NCBI RefSeq assembly: GCF_013823385.1
Contig: NZ_PNMA01000004.1
Location: forward strand, 122,661-186,660
Direction: 5' to 3'
Length of the DNA stretch: 64,000 nucleotides
From: Hyphomonas sp.
GTDB lineage: Bacteria; Pseudomonadota; Alphaproteobacteria; Caulobacterales; Hyphomonadaceae
Of this stretch, positions 45,101 to 56,176 are shown one piece after another. Numbering within the stretch: the stretch's first letter is position 1; each line of letters opens with the position of its first letter. A model generated the notes under the pieces. It did no database searches. It saw only the letters and a list, made by a program, of their open reading frames with translations, and was not told the DNA's origin. Made by a program: the position numbers and the translations under genes.

Positions 45101-45487
45101 GTGCGCGATGCCCGCCTGAAGGCCGATGAAGGCGGACGCCTCTCCTATACCGGCGGGGCGGTGAATGCGGCGGCGGAGAACGATCCCACCGCGGCGATGG
45201 CCTTCAACGCCCTGCGCGATCTGGAATTCTATGTGCTGGAAGTCAGCCTCTCGGGCGATCTGGCAGACCAGATGCAGGCAGGCATCATCCTGGCCGGGCG
45301 CAACATCCGCTCGGTGCCGGTGGGCGGGGCCATCACCATGCCGCCCGGCCAGGCGTTCGAGTTTTCGATGAACTTCAACCTGCCGCTCACCCAGCTGATC
45401 GAGCAGGGGCTCCAGTCAGCCAATGCCAGCACGCTGATCGACATTGCCACCGGCCTGGAGGAGGGCGGCGAAACGCCGCCTGAATGA
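42182..45487 (+). CDS. ydbH: YdbH-like AsmA-family intermembrane protein
   Basis: The 1101-residue protein has one N-terminal membrane helix (LLYGSAILIVASTGLVWML) followed by about a thousand residues of repetitive beta-strand sequence (DAxL, GxLxxxG patterns), then a conserved end with VTATRINLTQLIEVLKLPDTAAEGTVSGEFPIEF. This is the YdbH/AsmA-like hydrophobic groove that spans the periplasm to carry phospholipids to the outer membrane. The tail binds the YnbE lipoprotein in E. coli, and ynbE- and ydbL-like genes follow immediately here. The ATG overlaps GGAG too closely; GTG at 42158 in the same frame is an alternative start. Confidence 0.85.
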   Translation: MKRLSGEASPRQHVWPRRLLYGSAILIVASTGLVWMLRKPIAEQALDAWCAERDLVCDARFTRIGLGGATLNGVRIASGPDVPAEADEIVAHLSWPKLFTPRIDGISITGLQMRGTLDPSGLKFYGLERLAAPSGEAGGAAPPIDIRDARIYLQTPFGPAAATLNVSGSFPENATASLALDPARLALGDARMVLGEALLKARITDGEVTGELRLASDAAEASGYTASGFSLAAETSFPLSGDGPTTVEWSARLAQGASPEASLSGLRTRGRAEFDILPDMSADSILDALTLAVAQVELDRAEASGWSVGESAFNTELEGRNGAFQGPVSLEASNLAGPPGTAAEWRLAGDLARSADRRIDFTGGVQLNGTALTAETLAPVTSALKLPGVLEAHGAALSGALTRASKDFDTAFGLRASLENGALRVDADGPSALAAASGLRLEADGPDGGSWLRVQGGDVLMSGSLRLSGGGMPRMSADLGTTRLSQTSLSLEGASLNLAPWAAGGRTIAADFSAFDYTAEAGGFQARGQGAFTLTGELEGVTLQRTRLAGGLSAVQDADGLRVQSDGKPCLAVTSDGIVTGGITIPRAAFDICPVDGRFIRQGAPLSGAASLGNVDIPMQFSGGEGTLALRSAKVDWTLSRGFQMVLAADTLSMPLTLGENTLTIDSGAPEIRLATASGPVRITAGLGQTQFGGGMIPANVSAAHFGFQGTSAPGGLSGDVSASGVRIADRLDDPIYEPMVGDFTGRIEGQRLVASGPLRLEMSGRQIAAASADINIFDLEGTAALNSERLVFFPGGIQPAMISRRLVGLFTAAEGEFVGDAAFTIDGGNIQGTADLTVSNFGFQTTRLGRVDGITGNVRFTDLMKLTTAPQQQITIGSVNPGIPFSNGRVLFHLEEGKTLHLDEVSFPFAGGELALAPLDWSLSGGADQRVEVTATRINLTQLIEVLKLPDTAAEGTVSGEFPIEFTPTSVYVRDARLKADEGGRLSYTGGAVNAAAENDPTAAMAFNALRDLEFYVLEVSLSGDLADQMQAGIILAGRNIRSVPVGGAITMPPGQAFEFSMNFNLPLTQLIEQGLQSANASTLIDIATGLEEGGETPPE

Positions 45488-45563
45488 CAGGCAACAGCTG
45501 CGTCGATTGACGTTAAGAACGGGCATGTCATTGTCAGTCCGCAATATGAGGAGTTTTCGCCTT

Positions 45564-45755
45564 ATGAGGTTCCAGCCAGTCATACTTGCCGCGGCAGGGG
45601 CCATCGCCCTGTCGGCCTGCACGCACACCGTGAAGCTCGAGCCGTCGGACAAGCCCATCAAGATCGACCTTAACGTCAACATCACGCAGGAAGTGCGCAT
45701 CAAGCTGGACCGTGAAGTGTCCGACCTGATTGCGAACAACCCTGACCTGTTCTGA
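45564..45755 (+). CDS. ynbE: YnbE-like small outer-membrane lipoprotein
   Basis: A 63-residue lipoprotein with signal MRFQPVILAAAGAIALSAC and a short mature part, HTVKLEPSDKPIKIDLNVNI, that is strongly conserved in YnbE. In E. coli YnbE multimerises and completes the bridge between YdbH and the outer membrane. The start was set by the GAGGAG ribosome site ten bases upstream; ATGs at 45525 and 45546 lack one. It follows the ydbH-like gene by 76 bp and precedes the ydbL-like gene by 26 bp. Confidence 0.87.
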   Translation: MRFQPVILAAAGAIALSACTHTVKLEPSDKPIKIDLNVNITQEVRIKLDREVSDLIANNPDLF

Positions 45756-45781
45756 TAGCCAGGTCCCCTGGGGAGATACAC

Positions 45782-46132
45782 ATGACCACATTTCGTACCC
45801 TGATCCTTGGCCTTGTCCTGCTCTTTGGCGGTGTCACCGTCACGCAGGCCTATGCCCAGGGCAACGCGCAGATGGAGACCGCCCGGTCCACGGGCGTCAT
45901 CGGCGAGCGTATCGACGGCTATCTCGGCGTGGTCGGCTCGGCTGACGCTGAAATCGTCCGCAAGGTGCAGGACATCAACAACCGCCGCCGCGCCCTCTAT
46001 GAGAAGACGGCGGCTGAAACCGGCACGACCGTTCAGCAGGTCGCCCGCATCGCCGGCGAGAAACAGCTCGCCGAGCGCGTCCAGCCCGGTGAGTTCTACA
46101 TGGACGAGTCCGGTTCCTGGAAGCAGAAGTAA
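45782..46132 (+). CDS. ydbL: YdbL-like periplasmic protein (DUF1318)
   Basis: A 116-residue exported protein with signal peptide ending TQAYAQ. The mature domain has STGVIGERIDGYLGVV and VQDINNRRRALYEKTAAETG, matching DUF1318/YdbL. In E. coli YdbL regulates YnbE multimer formation. It is the last gene of the ydbH-ynbE-ydbL unit, which a hairpin terminator closes. A GGGGAG ribosome site precedes the ATG. Confidence 0.88.
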   Translation: MTTFRTLILGLVLLFGGVTVTQAYAQGNAQMETARSTGVIGERIDGYLGVVGSADAEIVRKVQDINNRRRALYEKTAAETGTTVQQVARIAGEKQLAERVQPGEFYMDESGSWKQK

Positions 46133-46149
46133 GCTTCGGCAAAGCAAGG

Positions 46150-46186
46150 GCCCCGGATGGCGAAAGCTGTCCGGGGCTTGTCTTTT
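46150..46186 (+). terminator. Terminator after the ydbL-like gene
   Basis: GCCCCGGA and TCCGGGGC pair over a 12-base loop, followed by TTGTCTTTT. The right arm contains a TGTCC that is in step with the phased array directly downstream. Confidence 0.75.
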
Positions 46187-46198
46187 CGGATGCCAGCC

Positions 46199-46254
46199 TG
46201 TCCAGCATGTGTCCGGAACTGTCCGAATTTGTCCGGAACTGTCCGGATCTGTCC
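46199..46254 (+). repeat. Helically phased TGTCC array, 6 units
   Basis: TGTCC occurs at 46199, 46210, 46220, 46230, 46240 and 46250, steps of 11, 10, 10, 10 and 10 bp; three consecutive spacers read GGAAC, GAATT and GGAAC. The last unit ends 13 bases before the ATG of a small membrane protein, so the array occupies the place of its promoter or leader. The same unit and step occur at 13586-13631. Confidence 0.8.
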
Positions 46255-46267
46255 TGGTTTTGACCCC

Positions 46268-46498
46268 ATGTCGCTCCGCCTGATCCTCTGGATTGCCGCC
46301 GCTTTCGCCGCCCTGGGCCTCCTGCTCGGGGGCCTCGCCATTTTTTGGCAGGCAATGGGAATCGGCATCAGCGGCCATGGCTGGTTCGCCTTCATTCTGG
46401 GCGGCGTGTTCACCCTCGCCCTCTCCATCGGCCTGTTCCTGCTGACATTCCACAGCGCCCGCCATGGCCACGATGATATTGATGGCCCCGGCGCCTGA
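46268..46498 (+). CDS. Small two-helix membrane protein behind the TGTCC array
   Basis: I do not recognise this 76-residue protein. It has two membrane helices (LILWIAAAFAALGLLLGGLAIFW-type and GWFAFILGGVFTLALSIGLFLL) and a His/Asp-rich tail (HSARHGHDDIDG). No Shine-Dalgarno sequence precedes the ATG; the TGTCC array ends 13 bases upstream. It lies between the ydbL-like terminator and the ChpT gene and may belong with either. Spacing of 99 bp to the ChpT gene suggests a separate unit. Confidence 0.6.
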   Translation: MSLRLILWIAAAFAALGLLLGGLAIFWQAMGIGISGHGWFAFILGGVFTLALSIGLFLLTFHSARHGHDDIDGPGA

Positions 46499-46597
46499 GC
46501 CTTCGGGCTGTTACCGGACTGTCATCGCTCATTTGTTGACAGTCCCGGCGGCTCACCTGATCCTGCAGCGCACGCTGACAACACACGGGCTGAACCA

Positions 46598-47245
46598 ATG
46601 AACCTTGATCATGCGCGATTTGCCGCGTTCCTCTCCGCGCGGCTCTGTCACGACATCGTCTCGCCTGCGGCCACGATGTCCCTCTCGCTGGAAATGCTCG
46701 ACAGTCCCGGCAGTGCCGAGGAAAAGGAGCAGTCGGAGCGGATGCTGCGCGAGGGCGCCCATGGGGTCACCGCCACGCTGCAATTCCTGCGCTACGCCTT
46801 CGGTTCGATGGGCCTCCAGCCCGGCACGGCCGATGTCCACCAGTTCAAGAAGCTGACCGACGAATATCTCCGCTTCCAGAAACCCAGCATCGACTGGGAT
46901 CTGGGCGCCCCGGAACTCAGCTTTGCCGAAGCCCGGCTGATCATGAACCTCATCATGGTCTGCCTCACCGCCACGGTGCGCGGCGGCGTCATTCATGTGA
47001 ATGTCCGCGAGGAGAACAACCAGAAGACGCTGACGCTCACCTGCAAGGGTGACCGGCTGAAGCTCAAGGAAGACGTGGTGAAGGCCCTCAAGGGCGAGGA
47101 GCCCGACCATGGCTGGCGCCCGGAGAATATCCAGCCGCTGTTCGCCAAGCTCACCTGCGACAGCCTCGGCGGCACGCTGCATGCCCGCCAGATGGCCGAT
47201 GGCACCGTGGTGTTCATGGCCACCGGTATCAAACATCAGGGCTAA
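46598..47245 (+). CDS. chpT: ChpT-like histidine phosphotransferase
   Basis: A 215-residue protein resembling a degenerate sensor kinase. The helix with LSARLCHDIVSPAATMSLSL holds the phosphorylated His18 (HDIVSP), and the C-terminal half is an ATPase-like domain without the nucleotide-binding N and G boxes (MNLIMVCLTATVRGG). In Caulobacter ChpT carries phosphate from CckA to CtrA and CpdR, controlling the cell cycle. Here it is followed by a single-domain response regulator and a CheR gene, so it could also phosphorylate that regulator. No CckA or CtrA gene is in the window. Confidence 0.88.
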   Translation: MNLDHARFAAFLSARLCHDIVSPAATMSLSLEMLDSPGSAEEKEQSERMLREGAHGVTATLQFLRYAFGSMGLQPGTADVHQFKKLTDEYLRFQKPSIDWDLGAPELSFAEARLIMNLIMVCLTATVRGGVIHVNVREENNQKTLTLTCKGDRLKLKEDVVKALKGEEPDHGWRPENIQPLFAKLTCDSLGGTLHARQMADGTVVFMATGIKHQG

Positions 47246-47332
47246 GCCCGCCCGGTCAGGTTTTTTTAACCCGCTTCAGGCAGGCATAGGGCTGGATAGC
47301 CGCATTCCCGCCCTTCCGGAGCCCTGCCGCCC

Positions 47333-47698
47333 ATGCGCACCTGCCTCATCGTCGACGATTCCCGCGTTGTCCGCAAAGTGGCCTCCCGCATTATCCGGGA
47401 TCTCGGTTTCTCGGTCACCGAGGCCGGAGATGGCTCTGAAGCGCTGAAAATGTGCCGGGAATCCATGCCGGATGCCATCCTGCTGGACTGGAACATGCCG
47501 ACCATGAACGGCATCGACTTCCTGCGCGCGATCCGCCGGGAAGAGGGCGGCAAGGTGCCGCGCATTGTGTTCTGTTCGATTGAAAATGATCCCGAACACA
47601 TCAATGAAGCCCTGCGCTCCGGTGCGGATGAATTCATCATGAAGCCTTTTGATGCAGACATCCTGGAGAGCAAATTCGCAGAAGTCGGGCTCATCTGA
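47333..47698 (+). CDS. Single-domain response regulator (CheY-like)
   Basis: The 121-residue receiver domain has all key residues: the acidic pair in LIVDDSRVVRK, the phospho-acceptor Asp52 in LLDWNMP, and Lys104 in IMKPF. It has no output domain, so it acts by protein contact, for example at a flagellar motor or as a phosphate shuttle. The order ChpT, response regulator, CheR suggests either a chemotaxis link or a role in the cell-cycle phosphorelay. A T-rich TTTTTTTAACCC stretch precedes it by about 55 bp. Confidence 0.9.
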   Translation: MRTCLIVDDSRVVRKVASRIIRDLGFSVTEAGDGSEALKMCRESMPDAILLDWNMPTMNGIDFLRAIRREEGGKVPRIVFCSIENDPEHINEALRSGADEFIMKPFDADILESKFAEVGLI

Positions 47699-47767
47699 AG
47701 CCTTTCTTAATAAAAAGCGGCCTAACGGTAACCTTTGGGGCGCCCGCGCCTCGTGGCGGAGCAGGAT

Positions 47768-48604
47768 ATGCAGGAGACGGTGTTCAACGTGCTCGCAGAC
47801 CTGGCCTTGAAGGCCACCGGTCAGGCGATCCCGCCGTCACGCGCCTATCTCATGGAGGCGCGCCTGTCGCCGCTGGCGCGCCGCGAGGGCTTCGGTACGC
47901 TCTCCGACCTCGTTCACTGTCTTGAATCGCGCCAGAACGCGGTTTTCCGCAATGAAGTCGCCTCCGCGCTGCTCACCCATGACACCTGGTTTTTCCGGGA
48001 ACGGCCCGTCTTCGACACGGTGATCAACACGATCCTGCCCGAGCGCCTCGACGCCACCCAGTCCGGCCGCCTGCGGGTCTGGTGCGCGGGTGGCAGTTCC
48101 GGCCAGGAGGCCTACTCCCTCGCCATGCTGCTGGAAGACGAGCCCGGCGCCAGCCTGCGCGGCGCCAAGATCGAGATCCTGTCGACCGATTATTGCAAAT
48201 ACTCGACCGAAAAGGCCCGCCTCGGCGTCTATAACCACTATGAGGCCCAGCGCGGCCTTTCGATCTTCCGGCTGATGAAACACTTCACCCGGATGGACAG
48301 TGGCGACTGGCAGGCAAACGAGACGATCCGTTCCCGTGTCAGCTTCCGTCAGCACAATCTGATGGAAACGGCGTCCGGCCTCGGCAAGTTCGACCTGATC
48401 TTCTGCCGCCATGTCCTCTCGGGCATGTCCAAGGCCGCGCGGATGCGCGTCGCCGAGGTCCTGGTGGCCCAGATGGCGCCCGGCGCAGTCATCCTCCTGG
48501 GGGAAGGGGAAAGCTTCCAGGGCCTCACCGACCTCCTCGAACCCGCCCGCGACATCCGCCAGGGCTGGGTCGAAGCCGGCACGGCGAACAGGGCTGCGGC
48601 GTAA
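47768..48604 (+). CDS. cheR: CheR-type chemoreceptor methyltransferase
   Basis: A 278-residue protein with the CheR N-terminal helical domain (RREGFGTLSDLVHCLES), the conserved THDTWFFRERPVF in place of THETxFFR, and a SAM-binding domain (RLRVWCAGGSSGQEAYSLAMLL). It would methylate glutamates of chemoreceptors. No receptor, CheA or CheW gene is near, so it may serve a distant cluster or another target. The start chosen has GGAG seven bases upstream; a TTG 33 bases earlier is less likely. It ends 4 bp from the convergent HEAT-repeat gene. Confidence 0.88.
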   Translation: MQETVFNVLADLALKATGQAIPPSRAYLMEARLSPLARREGFGTLSDLVHCLESRQNAVFRNEVASALLTHDTWFFRERPVFDTVINTILPERLDATQSGRLRVWCAGGSSGQEAYSLAMLLEDEPGASLRGAKIEILSTDYCKYSTEKARLGVYNHYEAQRGLSIFRLMKHFTRMDSGDWQANETIRSRVSFRQHNLMETASGLGKFDLIFCRHVLSGMSKAARMRVAEVLVAQMAPGAVILLGEGESFQGLTDLLEPARDIRQGWVEAGTANRAAA

Positions 48605-48608
48605 CACC

Positions 48609-49661
48609 TTACCTCCCTTTTGAGAGCAGAAACCTGCCACGCTCCGCAATCGATGGATAATGATCGGTCTCAAGGTAGCGTGCCAAGGTAATCGCGACGT
48701 CCCCCAATTGGGCGCGATGGGCAATCAATACATCTCCAGCAATGCGGCGAACGGCTGGAGATGAATCCTGCATTGCTGCGGTCAATGTGGGGACAAAATC
48801 GACCGCAACAGTAAGCTCTCGAGAGGCCCACACCCGCTCTCGAATTCGCTCTCCCATAGATTTGTCCACCCAGCGCCATGTCCATCCGTCCGGCCAGACA
48901 GCACGGCGGTTCAGCAGCATCCGATAGGCTGCGGCGCGAACGGCTGGTTGAACAGCGGACGCCGCGAGTTCGGGTAAAAAAGCGTCCAGATTTGCACGGC
49001 GACTTACTTCCCGAAGAACTGCAGACGCGCGCCCTGCTGGCACGCTCAAAAGCCTTCTGAAGATAGCTTCAGCCACATCCGATCGCTCCGTCAGGCTATC
49101 GAGAATTGCTGCGCCGTCAGCGTCAATTCGATTCCATGACGTGCGGACGGGAAGCGTCGCCCAGGCGACTTCGGCAACGATGTCTGCTGCGCTTGTTGTC
49201 AGCGCGTGCCGGACTGTATCCTGTGCCGCTTCGCGGACTTGCGGAACCCAATCGTTCAGGCGGCGGATAAGCATCGCCAACAGGAATGGGCTTGGTGCCT
49301 CTACTTTTACCGCGCGCAGCACCCGTTCCCGCCGAAAGCCGTTACCACTGAACAAATCGAACCATGGCACCGGAAAGCTGTACTCTTTGGGCGGCTGCTG
49401 CCACAAAAATCGCTGCCGGGGCGGCTCTTGAACATAAGCGGCTGCCCTGATCGCGCTTTCATACCCGCTGAACTTGGAAAGCGGGAGCGACTTCGTTTCC
49501 TCTATGAAATCTGCAAGCGCTCCGGCGTCGTGGCGCCCATCCGAAATTGCTGCTGCCGTTCGGCGAATGGCGCTTTGCATACTGTCAGAGAGAGTGGGTC
49601 TTTGGGACATTGAAACACTCTGCATAACCAAGGTGGCGGATAAAGTACCTTTGGTTGCCAT
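48609..49661 (-). CDS. HEAT-repeat-like protein of unknown function
   Basis: The 350-residue product is helical and repetitive: LNDWVPQVREAAQDTVRHAL, VQPAVRAAAYRMLLNRRAV and DSSPAVRRIAGDVLIAHRAQ resemble HEAT units, which form protein-binding solenoids. No signal peptide or enzyme motif was seen. Codon use is noticeably less GC-biased than in neighbours (more T and A at third positions, mixed Arg codons), consistent with acquired DNA. It is convergent with the cheR gene and divergent from mnmA. The start is uncertain: ATGs at 49625 and 49610 in frame are alternatives. Confidence 0.55.
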   Translation of the reverse strand: MATKGTLSATLVMQSVSMSQRPTLSDSMQSAIRRTAAAISDGRHDAGALADFIEETKSLPLSKFSGYESAIRAAAYVQEPPRQRFLWQQPPKEYSFPVPWFDLFSGNGFRRERVLRAVKVEAPSPFLLAMLIRRLNDWVPQVREAAQDTVRHALTTSAADIVAEVAWATLPVRTSWNRIDADGAAILDSLTERSDVAEAIFRRLLSVPAGRASAVLREVSRRANLDAFLPELAASAVQPAVRAAAYRMLLNRRAVWPDGWTWRWVDKSMGERIRERVWASRELTVAVDFVPTLTAAMQDSSPAVRRIAGDVLIAHRAQLGDVAITLARYLETDHYPSIAERGRFLLSKGR

Positions 49662-49784
49662 TTCGCTGCTTCTTTTCGCCGGGCAGGGGAAGCTCTGGTT
49701 CCCCCTCGCATTCCCGCGCCAGAACCGTTATATCCCCGCCAACCAACCAGCTGCTCCGGGCCTTGACCCCGGTGGGAGTGAGAG

Positions 49785-50969
49785 ATGACGACCGACACCG
49801 CTGCGTGGCCCGAGGGCCGCGTCAACTCGCTTGGATTTGCCAAGCCTCCCCATGAAACCCGCGTTGTGGCGGCCATGTCTGGCGGCGTCGACAGCTCCGT
49901 TGTGGCCGCGATGCTGAAAGCCGAAGGCTATGACGTGATCGGCATCACGCTGCAGCTTTACGATCATGGTGCCGCCATCGAGAAAAAGGGCGCCTGCTGC
50001 GCCGGCCAGGACATCCACGACGCGCGCAACGTGTCCGATGCCATCGGCATTCCTCATTATGTGCTCGATTATGAAAGCCGTTTCCGCGAGCAGGTGATGG
50101 AGGATTTTGCCGACACCTATCTGTCTGGCTCGACGCCCATCCCATGCATCCGTTGCAATCAGACGGTCAAGTTTGCAGACCTCCTCGCCACCGCGAAGGA
50201 GCTCGGCGCCGATTGCCTCGCCACAGGCCACTATATCCGCCGCACGGACGGCCCGGAGGGGCCGGAGCTTCACCGCGCCCATGATGCCAGCCGCGACCAG
50301 TCCTACTTCCTGTTTGCCACAACGCGCGAGCAGCTCGATTTCCTGCGCTTTCCATTGGGAAGCCTTCCGAAGACGGAAGTTCGCGAACTCGCCGAGAAGT
50401 TCGGGCTTCAGGTCGCCGCCAAGCCCGACAGCCAGGACATCTGCTTCGTGCCCGATGGCTCCTATGCCAAGGTGGTCGAGAAGCTGCGCCCCGGTTCGGG
50501 CCGCGGCGGCGAGATCGTGCATCTTGATGGCCGCATCCTCGGCAGCCATGACGGCGTCATCCACTACACGATCGGCCAGCGCCGGGGCCTCGGCGTGGCG
50601 ACCGGCGATCCGCTGTTCGTCATCAAGATCGATGCGCCGAACCGCCGGGTCATTGTCGGCCCGCGCGAGGCGCTGATGACGCGCGGTCTTCTGCTGGAAG
50701 AACTGAACTGGCTGGGGCAGGGCAGCTTGGAAGAGGCGGCCACCAACGGCGCGCGCGTGCTGATCCGGGTACGATCCACCCGGCCGCCGGTGCCCGGCTG
50801 GCTCGGCTATGAGGACGGCGCCCCGGCGGTGTTTTTCGACGCGCCCGAAGAAGGCGTCGCGCGCGGCCAGGCGGCGGTGCTCTATGATCCAGATGGCGGC
50901 ACCCGCATCCTCGGCGGCGGCTTCATCGCCCGGCCCCTGCCCGCCGATGCGCGCGTGGCGGCGGCCTGA
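49785..50969 (+). CDS. mnmA: tRNA 2-thiouridylase MnmA (TrmU)
   Basis: The 394-residue enzyme adds sulfur at U34 of tRNA-Lys, -Glu and -Gln. The PP-loop [16 protein letters not shown] binds ATP near residue 30. The catalytic Cys pair lies in [11 protein letters not shown] and [13 protein letters not shown], and the C-terminal beta domain includes [19 protein letters not shown]. The reading starts at an ATG after GGGAGTGAGAG, a good ribosome site, with an extra N-terminal extension of about 25 residues. It converges with the ELM1-like gene after 3 bp. Confidence 0.96.
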   Translation: MTTDTAAWPEGRVNSLGFAKPPHETRVVAAMSGGVDSSVVAAMLKAEGYDVIGITLQLYDHGAAIEKKGACCAGQDIHDARNVSDAIGIPHYVLDYESRFREQVMEDFADTYLSGSTPIPCIRCNQTVKFADLLATAKELGADCLATGHYIRRTDGPEGPELHRAHDASRDQSYFLFATTREQLDFLRFPLGSLPKTEVRELAEKFGLQVAAKPDSQDICFVPDGSYAKVVEKLRPGSGRGGEIVHLDGRILGSHDGVIHYTIGQRRGLGVATGDPLFVIKIDAPNRRVIVGPREALMTRGLLLEELNWLGQGSLEEAATNGARVLIRVRSTRPPVPGWLGYEDGAPAVFFDAPEEGVARGQAAVLYDPDGGTRILGGGFIARPLPADARVAAA

Positions 50970-50972
50970 GCG

Positions 50973-52034
50973 TCAGCTCAGCCAGTCCGGCGCCTTCACG
51001 CTGCCTGTAAAGCTCGGCGGCGGATAGCGCTCCAGCAGCTTCTCCACGATGAGGTCGGCCACGCGCTCTGCCTCCCGCAGCGGTTCATACGACCACTGAT
51101 CAAGCTGGCCACCAAACCAGCGGGCCACGCCGCGCTGGATCAGGCTGTCATGCAGCCGGTCAAACTTGTCGCCGCGCCCTTCCAGCTTGGCGATATGCAC
51201 CGGCAGGCCATGCCAGGCGGCCTCTGACAGCATGTTGGCGCTGTCCTCGGTCACGATGGCGGCGTTGGAAAAGAGCAGCCAGGCGAGATAGGGGTTGGGC
51301 CCGTCCTGGGGCCCCGCCCAGAAGGCCGCGCCGATATCGCCCGCCATCTGGCGGAAGCGCGCGGCAATCGGCACCGGCGTGCGGCGCGATGTCGTCAACC
51401 GCAGGCGCCAGCCCTCGGCCGCCAGCGCGCGCATCTGCCCCTCCAGCCGGTCGGCGGCGGCATGGGTGAAGCTATGCACCCGCGAATCCCCGCCCAGGAT
51501 CACAATCGCAGACCGGCGCGTCTCATCGGCAAGGTCGGCAAAGGCCTGCGCCGCCTCTTCCAGCGCCTCGGGCGAGAAATAGGCCGGCGAGCCCACCGTG
51601 CGCACCACATTCGGCCCGCTCAGGGCATCATGTTCGGGCACGACCAGCAGGTCGAAATGCGACGGGTCCACATGCGGATCGAGGATCTGTACCGTGAAGG
51701 TTTTCCCGCCCGATGCGGCGCGCGCATATTTCGTCATCGGCGCCGAGCGCCGCCCGGCCGCGATCCACACCGTCGGCCAGGGCGCCGCCAGCAGCGCGCG
51801 CTGTTCCTTCGGCAGGGCGGCAAGCGGGGAGGGCCACCGGTCCGCCGGCAGCCAGCGCCAGGGCGCACGCGGGGTAAGCGCCAGCGGTTCCTGCCGGTAC
51901 GCCTCTCCGGGGATATGGGCAATCCGCACCCAGCGATGCATCGCGCCCAGCGCAGCCGTCAGCGCGCGCACCTGCGCAGCATTGCCGGCGCGGCCATCAG
52001 AGACCGCCCAGATAGAGGGGCCGAGGGAGGCCAT
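50973..52034 (-). CDS. ELM1/GtrOC1-family protein (DUF1022)
   Basis: A 353-residue GT-B-like protein: IWAVSDGRAGNAAQVRALTAAL at the start and the later NAAIVTEDSANMLSEAAWHGLPVHI are the diagnostic stretches of the bacterial relatives of plant ELM1 mitochondrial-fission proteins. The fold suggests a nucleotide-sugar transferase in the envelope or surface polysaccharide pathway, but activity is unproven. It follows greA by 29 bp in the same direction and so may be the last gene of the carB-greA unit. Confidence 0.85.
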   Translation of the reverse strand: MASLGPSIWAVSDGRAGNAAQVRALTAALGAMHRWVRIAHIPGEAYRQEPLALTPRAPWRWLPADRWPSPLAALPKEQRALLAAPWPTVWIAAGRRSAPMTKYARAASGGKTFTVQILDPHVDPSHFDLLVVPEHDALSGPNVVRTVGSPAYFSPEALEEAAQAFADLADETRRSAIVILGGDSRVHSFTHAAADRLEGQMRALAAEGWRLRLTTSRRTPVPIAARFRQMAGDIGAAFWAGPQDGPNPYLAWLLFSNAAIVTEDSANMLSEAAWHGLPVHIAKLEGRGDKFDRLHDSLIQRGVARWFGGQLDQWSYEPLREAERVADLIVEKLLERYPPPSFTGSVKAPDWLS

Positions 52035-52063
52035 GCTGGCCGGTCCTTTGTCTGCGGGTGGGC

Positions 52064-52537
52064 TTACTTGTAGACGACCTTGACGATTTCGTAAGCGCGC
52101 GCGCCGGCCGGCGCGGCCACTTCGGCCTCATCGCCTTCTTCCTTGCCGATCAGGGCGCGGGCGATGGGCGAGGTCACAGAGATCTTGCCCTGTTTCACAT
52201 CCGCCTCGTCTTCGCCGACGATCTTGTAGGTCTGCTCTTCCTCGGTATCGACATCCGCAATCGTCACCGTGGCGCCAAAGCGCACCTTGCCACCGCTGAG
52301 CTTGCTCACATCGATCACATCGGCGCGGGCCAGCTTGTCGTCGAGCTCGCTGATGCGGCCTTCGATGAAGCTCTGCTTCTCCTTGGCGGCATGATATTCA
52401 GCGTTCTCCGACAGGTCGCCATGCGAGCGGGCTTCGGAAATGGCCGCAATAATGCTCGGGCGCTCAACGGATTTGAGCACCTTCAGTTCGGCCTGAAGCG
52501 CGGCATGGCCTTCAGCGGTCATCGGAATGCGTTCCAT
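52064..52537 (-). CDS. greA: Transcription elongation factor GreA
   Basis: The 157-residue factor stimulates RNA cleavage by backtracked RNA polymerase. The N-terminal coiled coil has the acidic tip [18 protein letters not shown] with the essential D and E residues, and the C-terminal FKBP-like domain has [18 protein letters not shown]. It is 70 bp after carB in the same direction, an order typical of alphaproteobacteria. Confidence 0.96.
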   Translation of the reverse strand: MERIPMTAEGHAALQAELKVLKSVERPSIIAAISEARSHGDLSENAEYHAAKEKQSFIEGRISELDDKLARADVIDVSKLSGGKVRFGATVTIADVDTEEEQTYKIVGEDEADVKQGKISVTSPIARALIGKEEGDEAEVAAPAGARAYEIVKVVYK

Positions 52538-52607
52538 CGAGAGTTTCCCTCATTCTCAGCGGCAAAAAACGTTGTCGCAAAAATCAAGGGCGTCAAGTGG
52601 TGCCCGA

Positions 52608-55886
<3,279 letters not shown>

Positions 55887-56176
55887 GGGTCGTGGTCTCC
55901 TCACAGGCGGTCAAACGGCTGCCCGATAGCAGGGAGTCGGGCGCGGGGGCAAGGCGCAAGGTGCGCTCAATACCCCTCTTCGGGGGGAAGCGCGACGCCT
56001 GGCGCGGTGCTACGGGCTGAAGCACAGGAAATCCAGATGAATCGCGCGCCTTTCATCCTGCTTCGGCCCGGTCTTATCGCCGCACGGGCCCGAAACGGGG
56101 GCCAGGCCGCCCATCTGCCGGTTTCCGCCAATATGTGAACAGGAACCCGGTGACCCCGGCGGAGGAGAGAGACCCG

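Noticed and set aside
46199..46254. TGTCC array as a LexA (SOS) box
   Set aside because: GAAC half sites occur but at a 20-bp repeat, not with the 7-base gap of alphaproteobacterial SOS boxes.
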